A stretch of DNA of 64,000 nt from Nocardia colli (GTDB lineage Bacteria > Actinomycetota > Actinomycetes > Mycobacteriales > Mycobacteriaceae), in contig NZ_VXLC01000021.1 of NCBI RefSeq assembly GCF_008704205.1, positions 186,001 to 250,000 on the forward strand, read 5' to 3'. A program made the position numbers and the translations under genes. The notes beneath the pieces are model-generated. The model ran no database searches and was not told the DNA's origin. It was given only the letters and a program-made list of their open reading frames with translations. Within the stretch, counting starts at the first letter, position 1; each line of letters opens with the position of its first letter. Shown here one piece after another: positions 41,755-49,061 of the stretch.

Positions 41755-42762
41755 TCAGCGGGCAGAACCCACGGTCAGCAGGGTGCGCCCGACCGCGGTC
41801 CTGGATTCGATGGCGGCGTGCGCACTTTCGGCGTCGTCGAGCGGAAAGGCTTGGCCGATCACCACTTCCAGCCGCCCGGCGGCGGCCTCGGCGAGGGAAC
41901 GTTCGGCGAGCCCGGCCCAATCGGTGTTCGCGTCGGTGATGTCGAAGAGTCCGAGGACGGTGATGCCGCGCGCCGTCGTCGCCTCGGCGTCCGGTGCCGC
42001 GAATTCGCCTGCCGAGGCGCCGTATCCGAGGAATCGGCTGTTGTCTGCCGCGGCGTCGAGCGCGTCCTCGCCCAGCACACCACCCGCGCCATCCAGCACG
42101 ACATTCGCGCCCGCACCACCGGTCGCCGCACGAGCCTTGTCCGACCAGCCCGGTTCGGAGTAGTCCACGACGGCGTCGGCACCGAGGCGCTCGGCGAGTT
42201 CCAGCTTGGCGTGCCCGCGCGCGGCGGCGATCACGTGTGCGCCGGCCGCGTGCGCAAGCTGAATCAGCAAGGTGCCCAGGCCACCTCCGGCCGCGGTGAT
42301 CAGCACCCACTCCCCCGGCTGGATCGCGGCCCGGTCGAATACCGCGAGTGCCGTCTTGCCGTCGTGGGCGAGCGCGACCGCCTGCGCCAGGCTCAATCCG
42401 TCCGGCACCGCGGTCAGCGATTCGGCCCTGGCCAAAGCCTTTTCGGCGTAACCACCGATCGGCTGGCCGCCCCCGATCTTGCTCGCCGCGGTCGCGGTGG
42501 CGACGCGCTTGCCGATCCAGGCCGCGTCGACCCCGGCGCCCACCGCGCTGATCACGCCGGCGACGGCGCCACCGGGCACGTACGGCGTCTCCAGCTTGAA
42601 GTAGTCGCCGCCCCAGCCGCTGCGCAAGCGGGTGTCCAGGAACATCACGTCGGCGGCGGCCACGTCGACGACCACCTCACCCGGCCCGGCGCTCGGTTCC
42701 GCCACCTCACGCACGGTGAGCACGTCGGGTCCACCGAATTCCATTGCCTGCACAGCCCGCAT
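41755..42762 (-). CDS. Zinc-independent quinone oxidoreductase (MDR superfamily)
   Basis: This 335-aa NADPH:quinone reductase-type medium-chain dehydrogenase lacks zinc ligands. The nucleotide loop is ITAAGGGLGTLLIQLAHAAGAHVIAAA, followed by RLGADAVVDYSEPGW. The N-terminus MRAVQAMEFGGPDVLTVREV is typical. GGAGG six bases before ATG 42762 fixes the start. It probably reduces quinones or enones with NADPH. No linked regulator is seen. Confidence 0.9.
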   Translation of the reverse strand: MRAVQAMEFGGPDVLTVREVAEPSAGPGEVVVDVAAADVMFLDTRLRSGWGGDYFKLETPYVPGGAVAGVISAVGAGVDAAWIGKRVATATAASKIGGGQPIGGYAEKALARAESLTAVPDGLSLAQAVALAHDGKTALAVFDRAAIQPGEWVLITAAGGGLGTLLIQLAHAAGAHVIAAARGHAKLELAERLGADAVVDYSEPGWSDKARAATGGAGANVVLDGAGGVLGEDALDAAADNSRFLGYGASAGEFAAPDAEATTARGITVLGLFDITDANTDWAGLAERSLAEAAAGRLEVVIGQAFPLDDAESAHAAIESRTAVGRTLLTVGSAR

Positions 42763-42871
42763 GACCATCCTCCATCGCTTCCCTGTTCCGACTGACAGGA
42801 CCAAGCATGGAACCTCAATCAACGTTGAGGTCAAGTCGAGCGATTATGCCGACCGCGAAATCACTCCGAGC

Positions 42872-43303
42872 TCAGGAGCTTCCGCCGCCACAGCTACTGC
42901 TGCTCCCGCCGCCACAGCTGGAACTGCTCCCGCCACCGCAACTGGAACTGCTTCCGCCACTGCAACTGCTGCTGCTCCCGCCCCCGCAGCTACTACCGCT
43001 TCCACTGTCGTGATGACCACCGTGATGGTGATGACCACCTCCGTGCCCCGGATCCCAGCCCCCGCTACAGCTACTCGACGAGCCACCATCGGCGAACCCG
43101 GCGGCACCGGCCGCCCAGTACGGGTCCGAACTGTCGTAACCCCCGCCATACCGCCGCCGAGGACCCCCGCGCCGAGCCCCATACGGCGGAACCCGCCGGG
43201 TGTTGCGCACAGCCCTGACGATCACGCCGATGATGATGAACGGCGTCGCGAAGACGAGCACCACGATCAGCAGCACGACCACCAGAACGACGAGATCAGC
43301 CAT
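42872..43303 (-). CDS. Membrane-anchored Ser/Cys/Gly/His low-complexity protein
   Basis: This 143-aa protein begins with one long hydrophobic helix (LVVLVVVLLIVVLVFATPFIIIGVIV) and a basic patch (RAVRNTRRVPPYGARRGGPRRR). The remainder is low complexity: a Gly/His stretch (HGGGHHHHGGHH) and then eight-residue units SSSSCGGG repeated four to five times to the end. Evenly spaced cysteines with His suggest metal binding or disulfide cross-linking outside or at the membrane face. It is divergent from the DEAWH-motif gene by 42 bases, and the two probably act together. I know of no assigned function. Confidence 0.75.
   Translation of the reverse strand: MADLVVLVVVLLIVVLVFATPFIIIGVIVRAVRNTRRVPPYGARRGGPRRRYGGGYDSSDPYWAAGAAGFADGGSSSSCSGGWDPGHGGGHHHHGGHHDSGSGSSCGGGSSSSCSGGSSSSCGGGSSSSCGGGSSSSCGGGSS
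42875..42990 (-). repeat. 24-base tandem repeat coding for SSSSCGGG units
   Basis: Imperfect units of 24 bases encode Ser-Ser-Ser-Ser-Cys-Gly-Gly-Gly. Variation is mostly synonymous, so the peptide repeat is under selection. Confidence 0.75.
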
Positions 43304-43345
43304 TCATGAACCGTAACGGCGCAGCGTGCTTGCGTACAGTGAACT

Positions 43346-43858
43346 GTGCTGTCTTTCCGCTTCCGCAGTTCCCGGCCGCGCGACATCGACCTCGCGACGG
43401 TCAACGCCGCGGTCGCCGCGCTGGAGCTGCCCGAGGCCGTCTACAAGACCTCCCCGTGGCACCCCCGCGACCTGGTGGAGACCGGCCTGCGGCAATGGCT
43501 GCGCTGCTGCGGCGCGGCCATGCGCGACGGCCAGGTCGTCGGCATGCCGTCGCATGCGGTCGACGAGGCCTGGCACGGTTTCATCCTCTGCACCGAGCGC
43601 TACGCCGAGTTCTGCGCCGCCGCCTACGGCCGCTTCCTGCATCATTTCCCGGAAGGCGCCGGGCCGCCGAAGGTTTCGCACGGCTCGATGGGCGAACAGC
43701 TCGGCCGCACCGTGGTGGCCTGGGCGCTGGTCGCCGAACCGGGCGAGACCTGCGTGCTCTGGGATCTGGACCGCAGGGTCGGCGTCGAACACCCGTGGGG
43801 CGTCGACGCCGAACGCGTCGCGGCCATCGAGGCCGACCTGCGCACCCTGGCGGACTAG
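43346..43858 (+). CDS. Glycine-rich-domain-like (GRDP/DUF1399-type) protein
   Basis: This 170-aa protein carries the motif MPSHAVDEAWHGFILCTERYAEFC and GRFLHHFPEG. It matches the DE-x-WH...H pattern of 'glycine-rich domain-containing protein' relatives, in which His/Asp/Glu residues could form a metal site. The start is GTG 43346. The C-terminal part is acidic and helical. Its pairing with the Ser/Cys/Gly-repeat membrane protein suggests that it modifies or binds that repeat, but this is inference. Its TAG stop lies inside the CTAG that became the IS481 target duplication, so the coding sequence is intact. Confidence 0.75.
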   Translation: MLSFRFRSSRPRDIDLATVNAAVAALELPEAVYKTSPWHPRDLVETGLRQWLRCCGAAMRDGQVVGMPSHAVDEAWHGFILCTERYAEFCAAAYGRFLHHFPEGAGPPKVSHGSMGEQLGRTVVAWALVAEPGETCVLWDLDRRVGVEHPWGVDAERVAAIEADLRTLAD

Positions 43859-43859
43859 G
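43854..43859. repeat. Target-site duplication, left copy (ACTAGG)
   Basis: ACTAGG abuts the left end of the insertion sequence and is repeated at 44950-44955. It fits the NCTAGN target known for IS481. Confidence 0.9.
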
Positions 43860-44844
43860 TGTACTGACCTGAGAGGTTGGTGACGCGGCTGGCTGGTGGG
43901 TGGCCTGCGAGTGCGGTGTGGCCGCGGTGGTGATTGTAGGTGTGGAGCCAGGTGGTGAAGGCTGTGCATCGTTCGAGGTCGCTGCGGTAGAGCTGTGCGT
44001 AGGCCCATTCGTCGGCGAGTGTGCGGTGGAATCTTTCGACTTTGCCGTTGGTTTGTGGCCGGTAGGGGCGGGTGCGTTGGTGAATGACCGGTCCGAGCGC
44101 GTCGGCGAAGGTGCGGGATCGGTAGCAGGAACCGTTGTCGGTCAATACTTTTCGGATGGTGATGCCGTGGTTGGCGAACCAGGCGTTGGCGCGGGCCCAG
44201 AACGCGGCGGCGGTGTCTTTGTGTTCATCGGCGAGTAGTTCGGTGTAGGCGAGGCGGGAATGATCGTCGAGGGCGGTGTGCAGGTAGTGGTAGCCGTGAC
44301 GCGGATTGCCGTAGGTGTTGGTTTGCCCGGTTGGCTTGTGTGCCTGGGAGTTTCGGTTGCCGGCGGTGCGTCCTAGTTTGCGCCAGCCCCCGCCGTCGGG
44401 GATCTTGCCGAGCTTTTTGACATCGATATGGATCAGATCCCCGGGCGCCTGGTGTTCGTAGCGGCGTATCGGCTCAGCGGTGGCCCGGTCGAGCCAGCGC
44501 AGCCGCGCCAGCCGATAACGGGTCAGGATCCGGTGCACGGTCGAGGGATGCAGACCGAGCAGGTAGGCGATGCGTGCGGGTCCCCACCTGCGCAGGACAC
44601 GGACCTTGATGATGCGACGCTCGGTATGAGTCGATGTCCGGTACGGGCTGTGGTGCGGGCGTGAGGACCGATCGGCCATCCCGGCTGCTCCCTGCAGGCG
44701 ATAGCGCTTTGCCCAGCGTGCCGCGGTGGTCGCCGAGACCTGGAACCGTTCGGCTGCCCGCCGCAACGGCCAGCCGTCATCGACGACACAACGAGCAAGA
44801 CGCAACCGACCCAACTCCGAGAGCGGGGCATTACGGTGAGACAC
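43855..44844 (-). CDS. IS481 family transposase
   Basis: This 329-aa transposase has an N-terminal helix-turn-helix (GWPLRRAAERFQVSATTAARWAKRYR) and a second HTH (GPARIAYLLGLHPSTVHRIL). The DDE integrase core has Asp in LIHIDVKKLG, Asp in VLTDNGSCYRS and Glu in TNGKVERFHRTL, and ends with HTYNHHRGHTALAGHPPASRV. Its TAG stop is not inside the element: the last codons read across the left end into the flanking CTAG of the target duplication. The gene is undamaged, so the element may be active. Confidence 0.95.
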   Translation of the reverse strand: MSHRNAPLSELGRLRLARCVVDDGWPLRRAAERFQVSATTAARWAKRYRLQGAAGMADRSSRPHHSPYRTSTHTERRIIKVRVLRRWGPARIAYLLGLHPSTVHRILTRYRLARLRWLDRATAEPIRRYEHQAPGDLIHIDVKKLGKIPDGGGWRKLGRTAGNRNSQAHKPTGQTNTYGNPRHGYHYLHTALDDHSRLAYTELLADEHKDTAAAFWARANAWFANHGITIRKVLTDNGSCYRSRTFADALGPVIHQRTRPYRPQTNGKVERFHRTLADEWAYAQLYRSDLERCTAFTTWLHTYNHHRGHTALAGHPPASRVTNLSGQYT

Positions 44845-44949
44845 GAAGACCTCCGGCAGGTGAATGAGTTCCTAGACAGCTCTCACTTCACTCGGAGGTC
44901 TTCGCCATGTCAGCTCGCCACGCCGTCACCAACGTCCATGGTCAGTACA
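43860..44949. mobile_element. IS481-family insertion sequence, 1090 bp
   Basis: The ends are 26-base inverted repeats (43860-43885 and 44924-44949) with four mismatches, beginning TGTACTGACC and ending GTTGGTGACG. They are flanked by ACTAGG direct repeats. One intact transposase gene fills the element. Insertion is between two convergent genes and breaks neither. Confidence 0.95.
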
Positions 44950-44955
44950 ACTAGG
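44950..44955. repeat. Target-site duplication, right copy (ACTAGG)
   Basis: This is the second copy of the 6-base duplication. Its CTA (44951-44953) is the TAG stop of the ephD-like gene on the minus strand. Confidence 0.9.
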
Positions 44956-46729
44956 TCAGCTTTACCCGCGCCGCGACGAACCGGCCGACCGCGGGCGCGA
45001 GCCTGCTGAAGTGGTACTGCAACCGGGCTTCCGGCGTCACCGGCACGATGCTGCGGTCCTTCTCCACGGCCCGCACGATCTGCTCGGCCACCTTCTCCGG
45101 CCCGTAGCTGCGCTTGCGGTAGAGGTTGTCGTAGCGCTGCTGCTTGGCCTTCTCCTCTTCGGCGCTGACGCCCGAGAATCGGGTGTTGGCAACGATATTG
45201 GTGTGCACGATGCCGGGGCAGATGGTGTGCACCGAGATCCCGCGCCCGGCCAGTTCCGCGCGCAGGCAGTCGGAGAACATGAACACCGCCGACTTGCTGG
45301 TGGAGTACGCGCTGAACCCCTGCTGCGGGCTGTAGGCGGCCATGCTGGACAGGTTGACGATGTGCCCGCCCAATCCGCGCTCGGCCATGGCGGATCCGAA
45401 GGCGCGGCAGCCGTTCAGCACGCCGCCGAGGTTGATCCGCATGACCCGGTCGAACTCCGCGGCGGAGGTGTCGAAGAATCCACCGGCCTGGCCGATTCCG
45501 GCGTTGTTGATCAGAATGTCCGGCACACCATGGTTTTCCAGCACGATCTCGGCGTGCGCGGTCACCGCGTCCGCATCGGACACGTCGAGCTGATACGGAT
45601 GCGCCACACCGTGTTCGGCGGCGATCAGCTCGGCGGTCTCCTTGGCCGACGCGAGATTGATGTCGGACAACACGATTTCGGCGCCACGCCGAGCAAGGGC
45701 CAGCGCTGTCTCCCGGCCGATGCCGCTGCCACCGCCGGTGATCACCACGAGCTGATCCTCGAACGGCTTTGCGCTGCGGCCGACTTCGGCCCGGCGCAAC
45801 CCGCGCGGAGTCGTCGCGCCGTTGACCGTGTCGATCAGCTCGGTGGTCGCGGTGGCCAAGAGCTCGGGATGCGAGAACGGCATCCAGTGCCCGGCGGGCA
45901 CGTCGCGCCGCCAGAGTCGTTGCACCCATTTGCGTTCGTCGTCGTAGCCGGCCGGCCGCACCGCGACGTCGCGACCCGCGACGATCAGCTGCACCGGCAC
46001 CTCGGTGTGCCGCTCACGCGGGGAAAGCAAGCGCTGCACGATGTTCGCGCGGTAGATCAGCAGGCCGTCGACCATGTCCTGCCGGAAGGTCGGGCCGAGC
46101 GTCACATTCGACGGCGGCGTCTCGTTCATGATCGAGACGACCCGCTGCCACCGCTGCTCGGTGCCCAGCAGACCGAAGACCGCGCGCGGCAGCCCCGGCG
46201 TCATGAAGAAGAACGTGTAGGCCGAGGACAGCGCCTGGGTGAACGGCTGCCAGAGGTTGCGCGGCGTCGGCCGGGACAGCCGGTTGCGCATCCAGTTCCC
46301 GATGTGGTCGAGGTTCGGCCCTGACACCGAGGTGAACGACGCGATCTGCGCGGCCGCGCGCGGCTCGCACACCGCCTCCCACACCTGCACCGAACCCCAG
46401 TCGTGCGCGAGCACGTGCACCGGCCGGTCCGGGCTGACCGCGTCGACGACGGCGAAGAAGTCGCCCGCGAGCTGGTCGAGCCGGAAGTCCTCGGTGCGCC
46501 GGGTCCGGGTGGACCGGCCGTGCCCGCGGGTGTCATAGGTGACGACGTGGAAACGCCGGGCCAGCAACGGCACCACCGCGTCCCAGAGGTGATTGGTGTC
46601 CGGCCAGCCGTGCACCAGCACCACGGTTTCCGCGGTCGGGTCGCCGTATTCGTAGACGGCGAGCTCGAATTCGCCGTTGCGCACGGTCCGCTCGGCGGCC
46701 ACGAGCTCCGGGGGTTCGATGGTCGTCAT
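44951..46729 (-). CDS. ephD: EphD-type alpha/beta hydrolase-SDR fusion
   Basis: This 592-aa protein has the length and order of mycobacterial EphD. Residues 1 to about 300 are an alpha/beta hydrolase of epoxide-hydrolase type (VVLVHGWPDTNHLWD; nucleophile Asp in VLAHDWGSVQ; His in PAGHWMPFSHPE). Residues from about 325 are a short-chain dehydrogenase (VVITGGGSGIGRETALAL; NNAGIG; SSMAAYSPQQGFSAYSTSK). In mycobacteria EphD acts on mycolic acids (epoxy/keto forms). It is the last gene of a unit with the PDR reductase and the COG3687 protein. An IS481 element lies immediately downstream, but the TAG stop is preserved. Confidence 0.92.
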   Translation of the reverse strand: MTTIEPPELVAAERTVRNGEFELAVYEYGDPTAETVVLVHGWPDTNHLWDAVVPLLARRFHVVTYDTRGHGRSTRTRRTEDFRLDQLAGDFFAVVDAVSPDRPVHVLAHDWGSVQVWEAVCEPRAAAQIASFTSVSGPNLDHIGNWMRNRLSRPTPRNLWQPFTQALSSAYTFFFMTPGLPRAVFGLLGTEQRWQRVVSIMNETPPSNVTLGPTFRQDMVDGLLIYRANIVQRLLSPRERHTEVPVQLIVAGRDVAVRPAGYDDERKWVQRLWRRDVPAGHWMPFSHPELLATATTELIDTVNGATTPRGLRRAEVGRSAKPFEDQLVVITGGGSGIGRETALALARRGAEIVLSDINLASAKETAELIAAEHGVAHPYQLDVSDADAVTAHAEIVLENHGVPDILINNAGIGQAGGFFDTSAAEFDRVMRINLGGVLNGCRAFGSAMAERGLGGHIVNLSSMAAYSPQQGFSAYSTSKSAVFMFSDCLRAELAGRGISVHTICPGIVHTNIVANTRFSGVSAEEEKAKQQRYDNLYRKRSYGPEKVAEQIVRAVEKDRSIVPVTPEARLQYHFSRLAPAVGRFVAARVKLT

Positions 46730-46759
46730 CGGTTTCTCCTTGCTGACCAGAGGTCGGGT

Positions 46760-47866
46760 TTACAGATCGAGCACCAGTCGCCCACCGGGCGAACGGGATA
46801 CGCAGACGAGCATCTCGCCGGCCTCGTGTTCGGCTGCGGTGAGCACGGTTTCGCGATGCTCCGGTTCACCGGACAGCACCCGCACCTTGCAGGTGCGGCA
46901 GAAGCCTTGGCGGCACGAGTAGGGGCGATCCGGCCGGGTCTCCAGGATGGTGTCGAGCGCGGAGCGATCCGCGGCTACCTCGATCACCTCGCCGGTGGAG
47001 GCGAACTGGATCTCGAACGGCACGCCGTTCACGATCGGCGGCGGCGAGAACCGCTCGGAATGCAGTTCCACCCCGGGCATTTCGCGAATGGCGGCCGCGA
47101 CCGCGTTGGTCATCGGCACCGGACCGCAGCAGTAGACCGCGGTGTCGGCCGCGACGCCGGGCAGCAACGCGGCGGCGTCGGGCAGGCCGTGCTCGTCGTC
47201 CGTGCGCACGGTGACCCGATCACCGAATCCGGCGATCTCGTCGAGGAACGGAATGGTGTCCCGGTTGCGCCCGGTATAGACCATCGACCAGTCGATACCG
47301 AGCCGCTGCGCCAATCGCGCCATCGGCAGGATCGGCGTGATCCCGATCCCACCGGCGATGAAATGCAAACGGGCAGCGGGTGATCCGTGACCCGGCACCG
47401 CGAACGGGAAGGCATTGCGCGGCCCGCGCACGATGATCGGCGCGCCGACCGGTAACCCGTCGTGCACCTCCACCGACCCGCCGAGTCCGTCCGGAATACG
47501 CCGCACCGCAACCCGATACGCGCGGGTGTCGGCCGGATCGCCGCACAGCGAGTACTGCCGCAACCGTCCCGAGGGCAGTTCCAGATCCAGGTGCGCGCCG
47601 GCCCGCCACGGCGGCAGTTCCCGCCGGTCCGGCGCCTCCAGCCGCAGGCTCACCACGTCCTGGTCGTGCGCCTCGATCCGCCGCTCGGTCACCACCAGCG
47701 CCAGCCGGTGGTCGTCCACGCGCGGCGAGAGGTCGCGCCGGTTGATCATGGTGGTCCACTTCAGCCGCGCCGAAGCGACCGCGTCGAGCACCCGCACGGC
47801 CCGATCCTGATCACGCTTGCCGAACAGATCGGCGGGCAGCTGTTCCGGGACCGGACGTAGGTTCAC
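46760..47866 (-). CDS. PDR/VanB-type oxidoreductase with C-terminal 2Fe-2S ferredoxin
   Basis: This protein of about 368 aa has an FAD/FMN-binding barrel (RAGAHLDLELPSGRLRQYSLCGDP), an NAD-binding domain (FIAGGIGITPILPMARLA; CCGPVPM) and a C-terminal plant-type [2Fe-2S] domain with cysteines in YSCRQGFCRTCKVRVLSG and MLVCVSRS. It transfers electrons from NAD(P)H to an oxygenase or desaturase. The start is uncertain (GTG 47866, 47869 or 47890). It lies between the COG3687 gene and ephD, so it may supply electrons to the di-iron-like COG3687 protein. Confidence 0.88.
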   Translation of the reverse strand: MNLRPVPEQLPADLFGKRDQDRAVRVLDAVASARLKWTTMINRRDLSPRVDDHRLALVVTERRIEAHDQDVVSLRLEAPDRRELPPWRAGAHLDLELPSGRLRQYSLCGDPADTRAYRVAVRRIPDGLGGSVEVHDGLPVGAPIIVRGPRNAFPFAVPGHGSPAARLHFIAGGIGITPILPMARLAQRLGIDWSMVYTGRNRDTIPFLDEIAGFGDRVTVRTDDEHGLPDAAALLPGVAADTAVYCCGPVPMTNAVAAAIREMPGVELHSERFSPPPIVNGVPFEIQFASTGEVIEVAADRSALDTILETRPDRPYSCRQGFCRTCKVRVLSGEPEHRETVLTAAEHEAGEMLVCVSRSPGGRLVLDL

Positions 47867-47900
47867 CACCGCACCCCGCCCACGCCGCACTGTCCCCGAT

Positions 47901-48803
47901 TCACGACGCAATCGCTTGCGCGGCAGGCGACTTGGCGAGATAAGCCACCGCTTGCGCGGTCGATCCGACCGACTCGGGATCGTAGCCGGGCTTGATCGTC
48001 GACAGCGCACTCCACAGCAGCGACGGCACGCCGGGCAGCGCGCCGCGCCACATCGCGCCGAACACGCGCTTGATCAGCCGCGGGTAACCGAGGTCGGGCA
48101 GCTCCGGATCCTGATGCACCATGAACTTGGTGCCGCGCACCACCAGGGTGATGAAGATCGGGAAGACCAGCGTCATGATCGCCACTCGCCGCACGTAGCC
48201 GACACCGAAGTAGACGGCCACATCGTGCGCGACATGCCGATGCTCGACCTCCTCGGCGCCGTGCCAGCGGAACAGATCCGCGATCCGCGGGTCGGCCTCG
48301 AACTGCTCCAGGTTCGCGTTGAGCACCCAGTCGCCGAGATAGGCGAAGAAGTGTTCCAGGCAGGCGATGAAGGCAAGTCGCTCGACCAGCGTCTGCCGCT
48401 GCGCGACGCCCTCGTTCGCCCGGGGTCCCAGCGTCTTGCGGAACAGGTACTCGGCCTGGCGCACATAGGGTTCCGGGTCGATGCCGTGCGCGGCGAGCAC
48501 CTCGGTGAGCACCTTGTCGTGCGTCTCGGCGTGCATGGATTCCTGGCCGATGAAGCCGAGCATGGCCTCGCGCAGCTTGTCGTCCTTCACGAACGGCAGC
48601 GCCTCGGTGTAGGTGGCACAGAACATGCGCTCGCCCTCGGGCAGCAGCAGATTCAGCGAATTGATCAGGTGTGAGGCGATCGGCTCCTCGGGCATCCAGT
48701 GCAGCGGCGTATCCGCCCACTGGAACTGCACGTTGCGTGCGTGCAGCGCGACCTCGCCCGGATCGATGTCCGGTCGTCGCTCACCTCTACGAAGTAGCTT
48801 CAT
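47901..48803 (-). CDS. COG3687-type metal-dependent hydrolase (di-iron-like helical protein)
   Basis: This 300-aa helical protein belongs to the PF10118 'metal-dependent hydrolase' family. Conserved Glu/His pairs appear as FIGQESMHAETHDKV and WHGAEEVEHRHVAHDV, plus ALPFVKDDK and ACLEHFFAYLGDW. The ExxH...ExxxH spacing resembles di-iron carboxylate proteins, so oxygenase or desaturase-like chemistry is as likely as hydrolysis. GAGGAG six bases before ATG 48803 fixes the start. It heads an operon with the PDR reductase and ephD, which together look like a lipid or mycolate modification set. Confidence 0.85.
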   Translation of the reverse strand: MKLLRRGERRPDIDPGEVALHARNVQFQWADTPLHWMPEEPIASHLINSLNLLLPEGERMFCATYTEALPFVKDDKLREAMLGFIGQESMHAETHDKVLTEVLAAHGIDPEPYVRQAEYLFRKTLGPRANEGVAQRQTLVERLAFIACLEHFFAYLGDWVLNANLEQFEADPRIADLFRWHGAEEVEHRHVAHDVAVYFGVGYVRRVAIMTLVFPIFITLVVRGTKFMVHQDPELPDLGYPRLIKRVFGAMWRGALPGVPSLLWSALSTIKPGYDPESVGSTAQAVAYLAKSPAAQAIAS

Positions 48804-49034
48804 CGGTACTCCTCTCACGACTACGTCGTCGCGCGCCTTCCTGCATGGCCGTAGCAATCATCATACACATACATGAAACCCTCGGTTACATAAAGATCTG
48901 TAGCAGCACATATTGCACACCCGGCCGCCCGAACTGCGCAAACGACAGCCGTGCGCGCCGCACTCAATAGCGTTAGCCCGCTTGACAATAGAGCGCATCA
49001 CTGTGACCCACCTCGCGCTCGTTCAACCAAAAAC

Positions 49035-49048
49035 TAGAACGCGTTCTA
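49035..49048. promoter_or_regulatory. KstR-type operator at the WS/DGAT gene
   Basis: TAGAACGCGTTCTA is a perfect match to TnnAACnnGTTnnA, inside the 16-base palindrome CTAGAACGCGTTCTAG. It ends 13 bases before the start codon, a position where a repressor would block transcription. Confidence 0.85.
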
Positions 49049-49061
49049 GTACGCTTTTGCT

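Noticed and set aside
42880..43200. Long open frames antisense to the Ser/Cys/Gly repeat protein
   Set aside because: They are Leu/Pro- and Thr/Ala-rich by-products of the repeat and GC bias; the minus-strand frame has a sensible TM helix and conserved peptide repeat.
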